A stretch of 64,000 bases of DNA from Synergistes jonesii (GTDB lineage: Bacteria; Synergistota; Synergistia; Synergistales; Synergistaceae), in contig NZ_JMKI01000037.1 in the NCBI RefSeq assembly GCF_000712295.1, forward strand, positions 1 through 64,000, given 5' to 3'. A program made the translations under genes and the position numbers. How positions within the stretch are numbered: the stretch's first letter is position 1; the number at the start of each line of letters is the position of its first letter. Positions 25,325-33,373 of the stretch are shown here, piece after piece. Under the pieces are notes generated by a model. That model saw only the letters and a program-made list of their open reading frames with translations, searched no databases and was not told the origin of the DNA.

Positions 25325-25455
25325 AGTTATACCTCGAACACAAATGTTACGCAAGGGGCCAAAAAAAGGGCGAAAAAAAGGGCAAAAAAAAGTATAAAAA
25401 TGTGCGCCTTTTTCTGCACCTTTTTGCGCACCTTTTTGTGCGCAAAAAACGCACC
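25325..25455 (-). repeat. Two adjacent 12-bp tandem repeat arrays before the radical SAM gene
   Basis: On the minus strand a ~12-bp unit GTGCGCAAAAAG occurs about 3-4 times, followed by about 3 copies of CCCTTTTTTTCG-like units. If read in the gene's frame they would encode QKGA-type and FFxP-type 4-residue repeats. They may affect expression or vary in length. Confidence 0.7.
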
Positions 25456-25528
25456 CCTCCATCGGTCTCATCAGTGCCGGCCCCACCGGCAGACGCCCCG
25501 AGGGGCGTTTCGACCTATCCCCCCCTGC

Positions 25529-25819
25529 TCAGCGATTTGCGTAGTAATCCTTACGTGATGTGGTATAAACGCCCCAATCCAACCGATATAACGGGATGTC
25601 TCCCGCGACTAAACGGGCGTCGGCCCGGTATGTGCCCCCGCACAGACAGTCGGACATGCCACATAATTTTTTGTCCGCCCGCGCAATGGCGGCGTCTGAG
25701 ACGTAGACGCGGAGCCCGTCATCGTCTATTTCGCCGATAACCACGGCGGACATCGCCAAGTGGAACGTGCTGTTAAATTCTACCTTTACGTTTTTCTTTT
25801 TTTTCGCCGATCCTATCAT
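25529..25819 (-). CDS. Phage protein of unknown function (96 aa)
   Basis: It is the first gene after the consensus promoter at 25871-25899. The ATG at 25819 has GAGGAGG upstream. A Lys-rich N-terminus is followed by a beta-rich body with Cys residues (LCGMSDCLCGG, about 57-67). No family is recognised. The 200-base gap to the radical SAM gene contains only the repeat tract. Confidence 0.65.
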   Translation of the reverse strand: MIGSAKKKKNVKVEFNSTFHLAMSAVVIGEIDDDGLRVYVSDAAIARADKKLCGMSDCLCGGTYRADARLVAGDIPLYRLDWGVYTTSRKDYYANR

Positions 25820-25870
25820 CTCGTTTCCTCCTCTTTTTGTTAGGGCGTTTGCCCCTCTCATCTTGCCTAT

Positions 25871-25899
25871 ATTATATGTATCATCTATTGTTTTGTCAA
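25871..25899 (-). promoter_or_regulatory. Consensus leftward promoter (TTGACA-N17-TATAAT)
   Basis: On the minus strand -35 TTGACA is at 25894-25899 and -10 TATAAT at 25871-25876 with a 17-base spacer, a perfect sigma-70 match. It would drive the 96-aa gene, radical SAM, and perhaps the late block. Confidence 0.8.
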
Positions 25900-25904
25900 T
25901 AGAT
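25883..25904. promoter_or_regulatory. Palindromic operator candidate over the -35 box
   Basis: ATCTATTG-N6-CAATAGAT is a perfect inverted repeat covering the -35 and spacer of the leftward promoter. A related half-site, ATCTGTTG, is at 25931-25938 near the rightward promoter. The neighbouring HTH protein is the obvious candidate ligand. Confidence 0.65.
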
Positions 25905-25935
25905 AATATAGGCCTATAGACCTATTTATCATCTG

Positions 25936-25964
25936 TTGTTTCCCCATGGCATATCATATATAAT
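25936..25964 (+). promoter_or_regulatory. Rightward promoter for the HTH gene
   Basis: TTGTTT (25936-25941), 17-base spacer, TATAAT (25959-25964), then GGAGGAG at 25981 before the ATG at 25993. The -35 overlaps the second operator-like half-site. Confidence 0.55.
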
Positions 25965-25992
25965 ATTAACGACGCACACGGGAGGAGAAAAA

Positions 25993-26427
25993 ATGCCGAT
26001 CGAAATCAACGGGAAAAAATTCTTATACGCTAAAGACGTTGCTGCGATGAACGGGGTTGACCCGAATAACGTAACACTACGGTGTAGGAGCGGGGACGTC
26101 CCAGGAGTTATACGGGCCGGCAATACATGGCTTATACCGGAAGACGTCGCCCAAAAGCTTATTTTCTACCCAGAAAAAGCGGCTATAAAGCACAGGCTTG
26201 TTACAAGCGCGGAATGGGGCGCCATGGCCGCGCAAATCGACGCCGACGCCGCATATTCTGCGCGCTACATAGCCAAAGTCTTCAACGTGACGCAGCACAG
26301 CGTCGCCAAGCACATCAAAGAAGGCGGGCTCCCAGCTCAAAAGAGCGACGACGGCTACCATTGGCAGGTCAAAGGGGCTGACGCCATAACGTTTTTCAAG
26401 AAGCAATTTAACATTGCTGCCGATTGA
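25993..26427 (+). CDS. Double-HTH DNA-binding protein (144 aa)
   Basis: It is the only rightward gene in the middle of the phage. Two helix-turn-helix-like segments are seen: 'LYAKDVAAMNGVDPNNVTLR' with a following wing, and YIAKVFNVTQHSVAKHIKEG near residues 90-110, followed by an excisionase-like 'GYHWQVKGADAITFF'. The start follows GGAGGAG. It probably controls the divergent promoter pair beside it and so the late or radical SAM operon (inference). Confidence 0.7.
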   Translation: MPIEINGKKFLYAKDVAAMNGVDPNNVTLRCRSGDVPGVIRAGNTWLIPEDVAQKLIFYPEKAAIKHRLVTSAEWGAMAAQIDADAAYSARYIAKVFNVTQHSVAKHIKEGGLPAQKSDDGYHWQVKGADAITFFKKQFNIAAD

Positions 26428-26432
26428 CGGCG

Positions 26433-26969
26433 CTATTTTTTGCTGCCGTTGCCGAGCCTTTTGTAATAAATATCGCGCGCTATCTGATGAAGCGCAGAAG
26501 TTTTTTTCTCCTGCATGTTGCGGGAGCTAATGTGATATTGGAATGAGACGGAGCCCACGCTCGGGAATCGGTTGCCGCCGACAGACGACAAGTCCCGCAG
26601 CAAATCGTAGCGGTTGACGCGCCCGGACGACTTAGCACAGGCTTCATTTTCCAGTTTCGCAAAAAAATTGAAGCTTTGCCGGAAGACCTCGATCCCCCCA
26701 AAATATTCTATCAGCCCCTCGACGGTCTCCGCTTTCTCCAACATGGTCTGCGCGTAAGGGGTTCTCTCGCCGCCGTCCACGCGCCCCGCGTCCTCATTCC
26801 CGCGCGTGGCATATGTAATCATCAGCGCTAAATCCTCACGGCAAGGAAGCGGCTCCTCCCCCATAAAACAAGCAAGGCCCAGGGCATAATACCCCATAAA
26901 CAGATCAAACATCGCTATGACCTCTCTCATTTTCCGCGGCATCACCATCTGTTTTTTCTTGTTGGACAA
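26433..26969 (-). CDS. Phage protein of unknown function (178 aa)
   Basis: A helical protein; TTG start after GGGAGGG. It ends 5 bases from the convergent HTH gene. Its position before the terminase block is that of late regulators (RinA/ArpU-like) in other phages, but I see no firm sequence match. Confidence 0.65.
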   Translation of the reverse strand: MSNKKKQMVMPRKMREVIAMFDLFMGYYALGLACFMGEEPLPCREDLALMITYATRGNEDAGRVDGGERTPYAQTMLEKAETVEGLIEYFGGIEVFRQSFNFFAKLENEACAKSSGRVNRYDLLRDLSSVGGNRFPSVGSVSFQYHISSRNMQEKKTSALHQIARDIYYKRLGNGSKK

Positions 26970-26987
26970 AAGCTCGCCCTCCCGCCA

Positions 26988-27365
26988 TTATTTCAAATAA
27001 TTCCTGATCGCCTCGAACGCCTCATCGCAGCCCCTACATACGCAGGCGCGGTAGCCGGCCGCGTTCAGCGCCGCTATGTATTCTTTCTGTTCCCTCGAAA
27101 CGACCCCGCCGCGCCTGCGCTTCATCTCTATGAACAGCCCGTGCCAGCCTCCGCGCGGCAGTGCCAGAAACATGTCCGGCACGCCGCGGCGGACGCCCTC
27201 TTTTTTCAGCTTCACGGCCACTAATACGTTCCTGTCTCCGCCGTTGGGTATGGCGAAGAGCATGGCCGCCTCGCGCGGGTAGGCCGCTTCCACCATGGCC
27301 ACGAGCTGCACCTGTTCGAGATGCTCGGAGGGGCAGCCGTCAGACGACGGCATGCTCCTCGGCAT
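26988..27365 (-). CDS. VRR-NUC domain nuclease (125 aa)
   Basis: It has the phage VRR-NUC (PD-(D/E)XK type) layout: FAIPNGGDRN, KKEGVRRGVPDMFLALP with the metal-binding Asp, FIEMKRRRGG with Glu-x-Lys, and a final 'ACVCRGCDEAFEAI'. Such single-domain nucleases process branched DNA. The exact start (ATG 27365 or an upstream GTG at 27377) is uncertain. It overlaps the previous gene. Confidence 0.85.
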   Translation of the reverse strand: MPRSMPSSDGCPSEHLEQVQLVAMVEAAYPREAAMLFAIPNGGDRNVLVAVKLKKEGVRRGVPDMFLALPRGGWHGLFIEMKRRRGGVVSREQKEYIAALNAAGYRACVCRGCDEAFEAIRNYLK

Positions 27366-27615
27366 CAGTCTTCCCACACATCTTCATGATTTTGCGGCGG
27401 GCTTCTTCTTTCGTCTCCAATAACACCGCGTGAAAATCGGCTGCCGCTTCGTAAAACACAACACGACACGCATCGCAGAGGTATAGGCGCGTTGTCCGGC
27501 TTTTACCCTCTGCGCCTTTAACGCCTTCAGTATAGGTTGTTACTACCGAGTCTCCTCCGCGGTTGACGCCGTGTACTATACACCCGCACTTATCGCAGAA
27601 TTTAATTATTGCCAT
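27340..27615 (-). CDS. Small zinc-ribbon protein (91 aa)
   Basis: Two Cys pairs (FCDKCG near residue 7 and LCDACR near residue 47) could bind one zinc ion. Helical C-terminus. It overlaps both neighbours slightly. Function unknown. Confidence 0.65.
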   Translation of the reverse strand: MAIIKFCDKCGCIVHGVNRGGDSVVTTYTEGVKGAEGKSRTTRLYLCDACRVVFYEAAADFHAVLLETKEEARRKIMKMCGKTDAEEHAVV

Positions 27616-27949
27616 CGTTATGCTCCTTTAACAGCTTTATCCCCAAGACCACATACCCGGGCTCGATGCCGTGTTGCCCGCCGGTAAGTATGTAGGTGAT
27701 TTCTGCGAACATCTTGTCTGATTCGTATTCTTCTTTTGTACGCGTTTCATAATCCCCGATAGTCTGAATATACCTGCCCTCATAATAGGAGGAGTGCCCG
27801 CCGTTGTCATCAGAACAGTCGTATTTGTGGAGGCATAGACGGTCGCCTTTCTGAAGCCCCCTGTCGTCTCTGCGTACCTCAAATGACTTCTCGCCGCTCT
27901 TGACCGCGTCCCAATAGTATTTATCAAGCTTCAGGTGATGTGTCTGCAT
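27602..27949 (-). CDS. ASCH / DUF3850 RNA-binding-like protein (115 aa)
   Basis: It matches DUF3850 (ASCH-type) small phage proteins: HHLKLDKYYWDAVKSGEKSF, then 'EVRRDDRGLQKGDRL' and a C-terminal 'GYVVLGI' strand. ASCH proteins are thought to bind RNA. It lies in the early accessory block. Confidence 0.8.
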   Translation of the reverse strand: MQTHHLKLDKYYWDAVKSGEKSFEVRRDDRGLQKGDRLCLHKYDCSDDNGGHSSYYEGRYIQTIGDYETRTKEEYESDKMFAEITYILTGGQHGIEPGYVVLGIKLLKEHNDGNN

Positions 27950-28100
27950 CGTTATCCCTCCCTAAAATTCTCGTCCCGTTCGCTTCACATCTCCGCTTGT
28001 ACTCGTCGAACGGATATAGGTCGTCCCAGCCGTGGCGCAGATAGTATGCGTACAGCTCAGACTCGGTGCACTCGACGATTTTGCCTTTTTGTGCTTTCAT
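27924..28100 (-). CDS. Small phage protein (58 aa)
   Basis: A 58-codon frame starts at ATG 28100, which overlaps the previous stop (ATGA), with AGGAGG about 10 bases upstream. It begins MKAQKGKIVECTESELYAYY and is acidic. Translational coupling and codon use support it. No family is recognised. Confidence 0.6.
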   Translation of the reverse strand: MKAQKGKIVECTESELYAYYLRHGWDDLYPFDEYKRRCEANGTRILGRDNDADTSPEA

Positions 28101-28330
28101 TCGGCGGCCGCCTCCTGTCCTTCGATGTCTTCCACGAGGAACTTCAGCTCGCGCAGCGGCTCGGCGAGAGCATCAGACAATATGTCGCGAAGGCTTTCTA
28201 TCGGCTCGCCGCCTTCACACTGGATCAACTCGTTTTCTTCGTCTGCCTTTTCTCGCGGCGTTTCTTCCAGACTTTCCAGCAGCTTTTTCAGCTCGTCGAG
28301 CTGCTTTTCGGTCACGGTGTAATGTTTCAT
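28097..28330 (-). CDS. Small helical acidic protein (77 aa)
   Basis: It is very Glu-rich with heptad-like Leu spacing (about residues 7-25 and 45-70), so probably a coiled coil. It is coupled to the 58-aa gene downstream by an ATGA overlap and overlaps the methyltransferase gene upstream by 4 bases. Confidence 0.65.
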   Translation of the reverse strand: MKHYTVTEKQLDELKKLLESLEETPREKADEENELIQCEGGEPIESLRDILSDALAEPLRELKFLVEDIEGQEAAAE

Positions 28331-28794
28331 TTTTCTTCGTCTCCCTTCATAAACACAACCCAGTGTTTGCGACTTCTTCGTTCGCCGAAAAGCGCCTTAT
28401 GTCCGGCAAGCGGCAATATCTCTTTCAGCGGGACCTGCGCTTCGCTCCACTTGAAGACGAGGACGCCGTCCGGTCGAAGTACACGGAAACATTCAGCGAA
28501 GCCCTTGCGCAAATCTTCGCGCCAGTCGTTCCCGAGCACTCCGTATTTCAGCGCCAGCCATGACTTGGCGCCGGCTTTGACAAGGTGCGGCGGATCGAAT
28601 ACCACTAAGCTGAACGTCCCGTCTGGGAACGGCATCCGCCGGAAGTCGCCTACGACGTCGGGTTCGATTATCAGCGTGCGCCCGTCGCAGAGCGTCGTTT
28701 CGAGCCGGCGCTCGTCCATGTAGACGACGTCGGGGTTTTCGCGGTCGAACCAGAACATTTTCGCTCCGCAACAAGCGTCGAGGATTTTAGGCAT
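28327..28794 (-). CDS. SAM-dependent methyltransferase (155 aa)
   Basis: It is a short class I methyltransferase: motif I region LDACCGAKMFWFD, catalytic-type VVFDPPHL near residue 68, and a conserved 'ECFRVLRPDGVLVFKW'. A DPPH motif suggests methylation of a base amino group (adenine or cytosine N4) or RNA. It overlaps the cytosine methyltransferase gene by 8 bases, so they are coexpressed, likely protecting phage DNA from restriction. Confidence 0.8.
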   Translation of the reverse strand: MPKILDACCGAKMFWFDRENPDVVYMDERRLETTLCDGRTLIIEPDVVGDFRRMPFPDGTFSLVVFDPPHLVKAGAKSWLALKYGVLGNDWREDLRKGFAECFRVLRPDGVLVFKWSEAQVPLKEILPLAGHKALFGERRSRKHWVVFMKGDEEK

Positions 28795-29902
28795 TTACGC
28801 TGCTCCTTTCTAACCCGTCCATTTCCGCTATCGCCCGAAATATCGGGTACGCCTGCTGCGGGACTACTGCGTTGCCTAAGGCTTTCAGGCGTTCGACCCG
28901 GCGTTTGCTGCCTTTCACCGTGCGCGGGAATTCGTAGGGGTATTGGCCGGCTTGGGCGCGAGGCGCGCCATATGGCTCCATTCCCGCGCAATATACCTGC
29001 GTTTCGAGGTGCGTGCTTTTCTCGATCGGGCGCCCCGACGTCTTCGCCGTCATGCCGCAGGGAGCCGCGTTCGGGGTGCCCCACATTCCCATGCCCATCG
29101 GCGCGGGCCAGCCCCGCCTCGGACGCGGCTCGTCGACGTCGAGGTCCGTCCAGCCTTCGGGAAAACCCATGAGCTGCTCTACCCAGGCGGGGTTGAGGAC
29201 CCCGCCCGAGGCTTCTTCCCGCTTTATCTGCGTCGCGAGCCCGTCTCCGCTGTGGGGGCCCGCTCCGGCTCGGTTGTTGTTTCCACAGGACGTCGGCGTG
29301 GCCCACATTGCGCCGAGACCGCGTCCCGCAAACTGTTCGACAGTGGGTTCTTTCGGCGCTTCTCCATAGATTCCAGGCTCGCAGCCCCGTTGTTGTCGCT
29401 CTTCACAGGCGTCGGCCATACTTTCCCGTATCCCGACGAAGAATACGCGCATCCTCCTGTGCGGCGCTCCGACAGCCGCAGCTTCATAACACCATATCCC
29501 GACGGAGTAGCCGCGGCGCTCCAAGTCCGCACAAACGTCTCCGGCGACGTCGTCCGTGAATATTCCAGGTACGTTTTCAGCAACGACCCAAAGAGGCTCA
29601 AGCTCTCCGACCAGGCGCGAAAATTCCGGCCATAAATATCGCTCGTCGTCCCGTCCTCGCTGCCGTCCAGCCACGGAGAACGGCTGGCACGGGAACCCCC
29701 CGTGAATAACGTCGATTGTATCGGCAATGTCTTCACCTCTCAGCGTAAATACGTCGTCATGGATCGGTATGTCCGGCCAGCGCTCGGCGAGCACCCGCCG
29801 GCAGAACGGGTCTTTTTCGCAGAAGGCGGCCGTTTCTATCCCCGCCGCTTCGGCCGCCAAATCGAGCCCGCCGATTCCAGAGAAGAGCGACAGCGCTTTC
29901 AT
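28787..29902 (-). CDS. DNA (cytosine-5) methyltransferase (371 aa)
   Basis: All key motifs are present: I (SLFSGIGGLDLA), IV with catalytic Cys (GGFPCQPFS), VI (AENVPG), VIII (PHRRMRVFFVG), and a C-terminal IX-X region (LKALGNAVVPQQAYPIF). The size is normal. No restriction enzyme is beside it, so it is an orphan phage methylase. GGGAGACGAA precedes the ATG. Confidence 0.93.
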   Translation of the reverse strand: MKALSLFSGIGGLDLAAEAAGIETAAFCEKDPFCRRVLAERWPDIPIHDDVFTLRGEDIADTIDVIHGGFPCQPFSVAGRQRGRDDERYLWPEFSRLVGELEPLWVVAENVPGIFTDDVAGDVCADLERRGYSVGIWCYEAAAVGAPHRRMRVFFVGIRESMADACEERQQRGCEPGIYGEAPKEPTVEQFAGRGLGAMWATPTSCGNNNRAGAGPHSGDGLATQIKREEASGGVLNPAWVEQLMGFPEGWTDLDVDEPRPRRGWPAPMGMGMWGTPNAAPCGMTAKTSGRPIEKSTHLETQVYCAGMEPYGAPRAQAGQYPYEFPRTVKGSKRRVERLKALGNAVVPQQAYPIFRAIAEMDGLERSSVNA

Positions 29903-30273
29903 TTCGTCTCCCTTTTGAGCTTGGCGAGGAAGTCCTCGCAGCCCCTCTGAAATATATTGATCAGCGGCGCGTCAACTTCTTCGCCGTTGCATTTTATAGA
30001 GGCTGTCAGCTTATAATCTTTACAGAGCACGACGAAGCTTTTTATGAGGTCCTCCGCCTCCGGCATGAGGTTGGCGCAGGCGACCGCGTATCTGATGGCT
30101 TCATACCGAGCGGGGTATCCATTGCTGCTCCATATCGGATACGTGCCGTTTTCGACAGACCGCCGAGCCGCTTCTGTCTCCATCTTATAAGCGCATGGGG
30201 CCACCCATGTCCCGTATTCGTTATGCCCGACAGTCCACGGCAGCGGGAATTGCCTCTCAAAATCGCGGGTCAT
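29899..30273 (-). CDS. Phage protein of unknown function (124 aa)
   Basis: No motif recognised. The N-terminus (FPLPWTVGHNEYGTWV) resembles small phage proteins of unknown role. AGGCGGATGACAG precedes the ATG; its ends overlap both neighbours by 4 bases. Confidence 0.65.
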   Translation of the reverse strand: MTRDFERQFPLPWTVGHNEYGTWVAPCAYKMETEAARRSVENGTYPIWSSNGYPARYEAIRYAVACANLMPEAEDLIKSFVVLCKDYKLTASIKCNGEEVDAPLINIFQRGCEDFLAKLKRETK

Positions 30274-30488
30274 CTGTCATCCGCCTCCTGATGCCAACAA
30301 ATCCAGCAATGGATAGATTTAGGGCAGGTATGATTCATCTGCATAGGCCCGCCGATAATAAAATCGCCTGGGCAAAAGTTGGCGGCTACGGCAAGCTGAA
30401 ATTTTTCTTTCAATTGGTCCGCCAGCTCCTCCGTCAGCAGTTCCTTGTCAAGCTTGATTCTCTGCATTACTTTTTCAAGATATGTCAT
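30270..30488 (-). CDS. Small CxxCW protein, paralogue of the 37.5-kb gene (72 aa)
   Basis: The start at 30488 (MTYLEKVMQRIKLDKELL) is chosen since it aligns with the gene at 37464-37691 (MTYIDAVMRGIRIDKKLL). Both have a middle CPG and a C-terminal C-x2-C-W, likely a zinc site. Function is unknown. Confidence 0.65.
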   Translation of the reverse strand: MTYLEKVMQRIKLDKELLTEELADQLKEKFQLAVAANFCPGDFIIGGPMQMNHTCPKSIHCWICWHQEADDR

Positions 30489-30642
30489 TTTTCTCATCCT
30501 TTTCTTTTTCAACGTAAGATTTGAGGGCTTTCAGCTTCATTTTGCCCTCTATCATTTCGCAGCAAAGACAGAAGAAAAGCACGCAAAAGTAGCAGAAACA
30601 AATGACTAACGGGGCTAAGAAAATAATGTTTCTCGGGCTCAT
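30475..30642 (-). CDS. Small membrane protein (55 aa)
   Basis: A frame from ATG 30642 with GAGGGTG upstream. One strong hydrophobic segment (residues ~6-28, Cys/Phe-rich) is followed by a basic tail with heptads. It overlaps the next gene start by 14 bases. Confidence 0.55.
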   Translation of the reverse strand: MSPRNIIFLAPLVICFCYFCVLFFCLCCEMIEGKMKLKALKSYVEKEKDEKNDIS

Positions 30643-30644
30643 TT

Positions 30645-31046
30645 TTATTCACCCTCGCCAAGCGGTATTTGCTCTACCTCGCAGCAGATAAACATCTTGG
30701 ATTGGTAATTTATCTTCTTTCGCCATTCCACCACCGTGGCGTCCAGCATTTCCTGCAACAAAGAGAGCTCCGTATCCGTGATGCTTGACAAAAAAGATTC
30801 TCCGAGTTCTATACAGTAGCCGTATCTGTCATTAAGTTCACAGGCGGCATTGTTGAGTATTTCGTGGGCGTCGATGTTTATTTCGGGCGCTACAGCTTTC
30901 ATACGAGCTACAAACAAATCGGTCCAGCCATGCTCTTTAGCCGCCTCCCTGCCCGCGGCTATTGCTTCTTCACGCGTGTCATACTCTTCATCGCATTTGT
31001 TCCAAACGCCGCTTTCGTCGTCGTTGTATATCCATTTCCCGTCCAT
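30645..31046 (-). CDS. Phage protein of unknown function (133 aa)
   Basis: An acidic protein with a DUF-like alternating pattern ('YDTREEAIAAGREAAKEHG' then 'INIDAHEILNNAACELN'). GGGGAGG precedes the ATG. No firm family. Confidence 0.65.
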   Translation of the reverse strand: MDGKWIYNDDESGVWNKCDEEYDTREEAIAAGREAAKEHGWTDLFVARMKAVAPEINIDAHEILNNAACELNDRYGYCIELGESFLSSITDTELSLLQEMLDATVVEWRKKINYQSKMFICCEVEQIPLGEGE

Positions 31047-31076
31047 CGTTTCATTTCCTCCCCAATTGTTAGATTG

Positions 31077-31286
31077 CTAATACGTCCCCCACAAATACAA
31101 AAACAGTCTGAAGAACGGATAAATAAGGAAAACAGCAAACAGTATGATTTCACACAGCGCAACGTGCGCTTTCCACGCGTCGTCGGTGTTCGATGCTAAT
31201 GAAATCGACAGCAACAGCGTGTACATAAGCACGGAGCCTATGACACAAAAGCATTTATCTACCGCCGCCATCATGCTCATCGTCAT
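31077..31286 (-). CDS. Small membrane protein with two TM segments (69 aa)
   Basis: The start ATG 31286 overlaps the previous stop (ATGA) and follows GGAGGAAGGAAAACA. Hydrophobic segments lie at about residues 10-33 and 43-64. Role unknown. Confidence 0.6.
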   Translation of the reverse strand: MTMSMMAAVDKCFCVIGSVLMYTLLLSISLASNTDDAWKAHVALCEIILFAVFLIYPFFRLFLYLWGTY

Positions 31287-31726
31287 TGTTTTCCTTCCTC
31301 CGGCAAATCCAACGGACGCCAGCATATATCCGCGTAGCAGGGCTCCCCGTCTGGGTCGAGCATATCTTCCATGCACGCGATGCGCATCTTTATTTCGTCG
31401 TAATCCTGATAGCGGATAATCACCTTCGCGCCCGTCGGCGCCGGCTCTTCGCTCTGCTTGCGCCAGCGGAGTTTGTCTTTCAGCTCCGAAAGCTCCATCG
31501 ATGCATCGTCGAGCTCTACCCCCTGCCGTTTCAGGAGTGCGTCCTGCTCTTTTATCGTTTCTTTCAGCTCTGCAATATCCGCCGCCGAGTAGTCGAGCGT
31601 CTCTTCCAGTTCGGTGACTTCGTTCGTGCGGCGCACCACCGCGCGGGCTAAGAATTTCTCACGGTCCGTCCCCTCGCCCGTCTGCAATATTTTTGCTGCG
31701 AAATCAAACGCATCGCCCTTGCTCAT
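31283..31726 (-). CDS. Coiled-coil phage protein (147 aa)
   Basis: ATG 31726 overlaps the YopX stop and follows AAAGGAG. A Glu/Leu-rich coiled coil spans about residues 28-85; the C-terminus contains 'CMEDMLDPDGEPCYADICW'. Function unknown. Confidence 0.65.
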   Translation of the reverse strand: MSKGDAFDFAAKILQTGEGTDREKFLARAVVRRTNEVTELEETLDYSAADIAELKETIKEQDALLKRQGVELDDASMELSELKDKLRWRKQSEEPAPTGAKVIIRYQDYDEIKMRIACMEDMLDPDGEPCYADICWRPLDLPEEGKQ

Positions 31727-32157
31727 TTCGCTTCTCCTTTCAGCATTTCTGCGTTTTCGAACATGTTCCCGATGACTTTCAGCCCGTCCCTCGGCAGCAG
31801 GCTCAGCATCGGGCTTATGGAGCCGCGCCGATGCAGAGGGTCTTCTATCTCCCACGCGCCGGAGACGGTGTTGAATATTACGCGCGCTATGTTTTTCACC
31901 GGCACGAAGTCACCGAATTCGTCAGTCACCCAGTCTGGGAAGCTGATTATGTCGCCTTCGAATATTTCATTGCCCTGCGCGTCGTTAAATCCTGTGTATT
32001 GTCCGACGCTGTCGGGGTCTACAACCGTTGCCGTCTTAAAACGTAACGGAAGTTGCTCTTCTGTGTTGGTTATAGCCGTTTTTCCGTCTGTCGTATAAGC
32101 GAACTCGCCAAACCGCCAGCTTTCTGTGTCATGCCCCCTGAACAGTATTTCCCGCAT
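31723..32157 (-). CDS. YopX-family protein (144 aa)
   Basis: It starts MREILFRGHD and has the conserved 'VGQYTGFNDAQGNEIFEGDI' segment, the mark of the YopX family found in many prophages. The exact function is not known. An AAAGGGGTAGGAAG site precedes ATG 32157. Confidence 0.85.
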   Translation of the reverse strand: MREILFRGHDTESWRFGEFAYTTDGKTAITNTEEQLPLRFKTATVVDPDSVGQYTGFNDAQGNEIFEGDIISFPDWVTDEFGDFVPVKNIARVIFNTVSGAWEIEDPLHRRGSISPMLSLLPRDGLKVIGNMFENAEMLKGEAK

Positions 32158-32218
32158 CTTCCTACCCCTTTCAGTCCATTCCGTATAAACCTGAACTCTT
32201 TGTAAGGTGATCAATGGC

Positions 32219-32491
32219 TCAGGCATGGGCTCGCTCCGTTCTCTCCGCTTCCGGCAGGCTGTACGCCGCGGCGAACTGGTCAAGCGCGTACTGCGCGTTT
32301 TCTTCCGACTGGTAGCCGAGCGTTATTGCGGGCTCTTTGTGCGACATGTACATGCGCTCAAAGCCTTTCTTGTCCACAAAATAAACGCCCCACGCCGTGC
32401 TGTTGACCGTCTCGTATTCGCGGACGAAGAGCGTGCGTCCCTTGTAGACGTATCTTTTGCCCGTGCCTGTGCGTGTGTTTATCCTTCCCAT
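32219..32491 (-). CDS. Phage protein of unknown function (90 aa)
   Basis: A beta-rich protein with 'YETVNSTAWGVYFVDKKG' and a helical end. GGAGGAGAAAG precedes the ATG. It lies between ssb and yopX. Confidence 0.65.
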   Translation of the reverse strand: MGRINTRTGTGKRYVYKGRTLFVREYETVNSTAWGVYFVDKKGFERMYMSHKEPAITLGYQSEENAQYALDQFAAAYSLPEAERTERAHA

Positions 32492-32513
32492 CTTTCTCCT
32501 CCTTTGCTGGCGG

Positions 32514-33029
32514 TTAGAACGGTATTTCCGGGTCGCCCGCGCCAGACTCTATGTCGGAGAAATCAAGCGGGAAGTCGTCGTCGAAGTAGCTGCCGCCGGC
32601 CGCATCTGCTGCATCGCTTTTTACGTTCCCGCCGTCGCCCTGCGGCGCGCTGGAATATCCGCCACCGCCGCCCGCGCTTACGCCCTGCTGCCCGCCGCTG
32701 AGCAGGACGATGCTGTCGGCCACGACTTCGAACACCCACTTGTGCTGTCCAGTCTTGGCGTCGTCGTAGTCGCGCGTTGCGATATGCCCCTCGACAAGTA
32801 TCTGACTGCCCTTCTTCGTGTATTTTTCAAGTATTTCCGCCGTACCGCTCCACGCGGTCACGGTGATGAAATCCGTGTGGCTCTGCATTTCGCCCGTGAC
32901 TTTGTTCTTCCACTGCTTGCCGCAGCAGAGTGTTATGCGCGCCGTTTTCTGTTTGTTCGGCGTGAAGCGGACGTCTGGGTCGCGCGCCAATCGGCCGAGT
33001 AATATGGCTTTGTTGAAATCTCTTGACAT
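32514..33029 (-). CDS. ssb: Single-stranded DNA-binding protein (171 aa)
   Basis: It has an OB-fold with the typical start (MSRDFNKAILLGRLARDPD), 'WSGTAEILEKYTKKGSQILVEG', a Gly-rich linker, and an acidic tip ending DPEIPF that recruits partner proteins. ATG 33029 has GGGGAGGAG upstream and overlaps the previous stop. It serves phage replication and recombination. Confidence 0.93.
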   Translation of the reverse strand: MSRDFNKAILLGRLARDPDVRFTPNKQKTARITLCCGKQWKNKVTGEMQSHTDFITVTAWSGTAEILEKYTKKGSQILVEGHIATRDYDDAKTGQHKWVFEVVADSIVLLSGGQQGVSAGGGGGYSSAPQGDGGNVKSDAADAAGGSYFDDDFPLDFSDIESGAGDPEIPF

Positions 33030-33373
33030 CACTGTCTCCTCCCCTGTTTTTTGTTTAGTCCCATGCTCTCCATGTAGCTCACGCAGGCGTCGCAGGTATG
33101 GGCGCGAGTGTAAAAAGTCCTGAAGCCGTCGCGCGTGCCCTCCTCGCGTATCGTAAGCACCGAGCGGGAATGCCGGCATTTGCTTATGTCCGTGCAGTAG
33201 CAACAGTCGCGCTCCCATTCCTGTATCACGGCTATATCACGCGCGACCTGGTCGCTTATTTCTTCGTCGCGGACGTTCTGAAAACGCCTGTTCAGCCAGT
33301 CGAGCGCTTCGCCCCGCAGTCGCGCGAGCCTCGCCGCCGCGTCTTTGTAGTCCTGCGCCGTGAGCTCGAACAT
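33029..33373 (-). CDS. Cys-rich phage protein (114 aa)
   Basis: A helical start, then DCCYCTDISKCRHS and HTCDACVSYM, which could form a zinc site. It lies between the DUF6475-like gene and ssb, with overlapping stops and starts, so it is likely a replication accessory gene. No family recognised. Confidence 0.65.
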   Translation of the reverse strand: MFELTAQDYKDAAARLARLRGEALDWLNRRFQNVRDEEISDQVARDIAVIQEWERDCCYCTDISKCRHSRSVLTIREEGTRDGFRTFYTRAHTCDACVSYMESMGLNKKQGRRQ

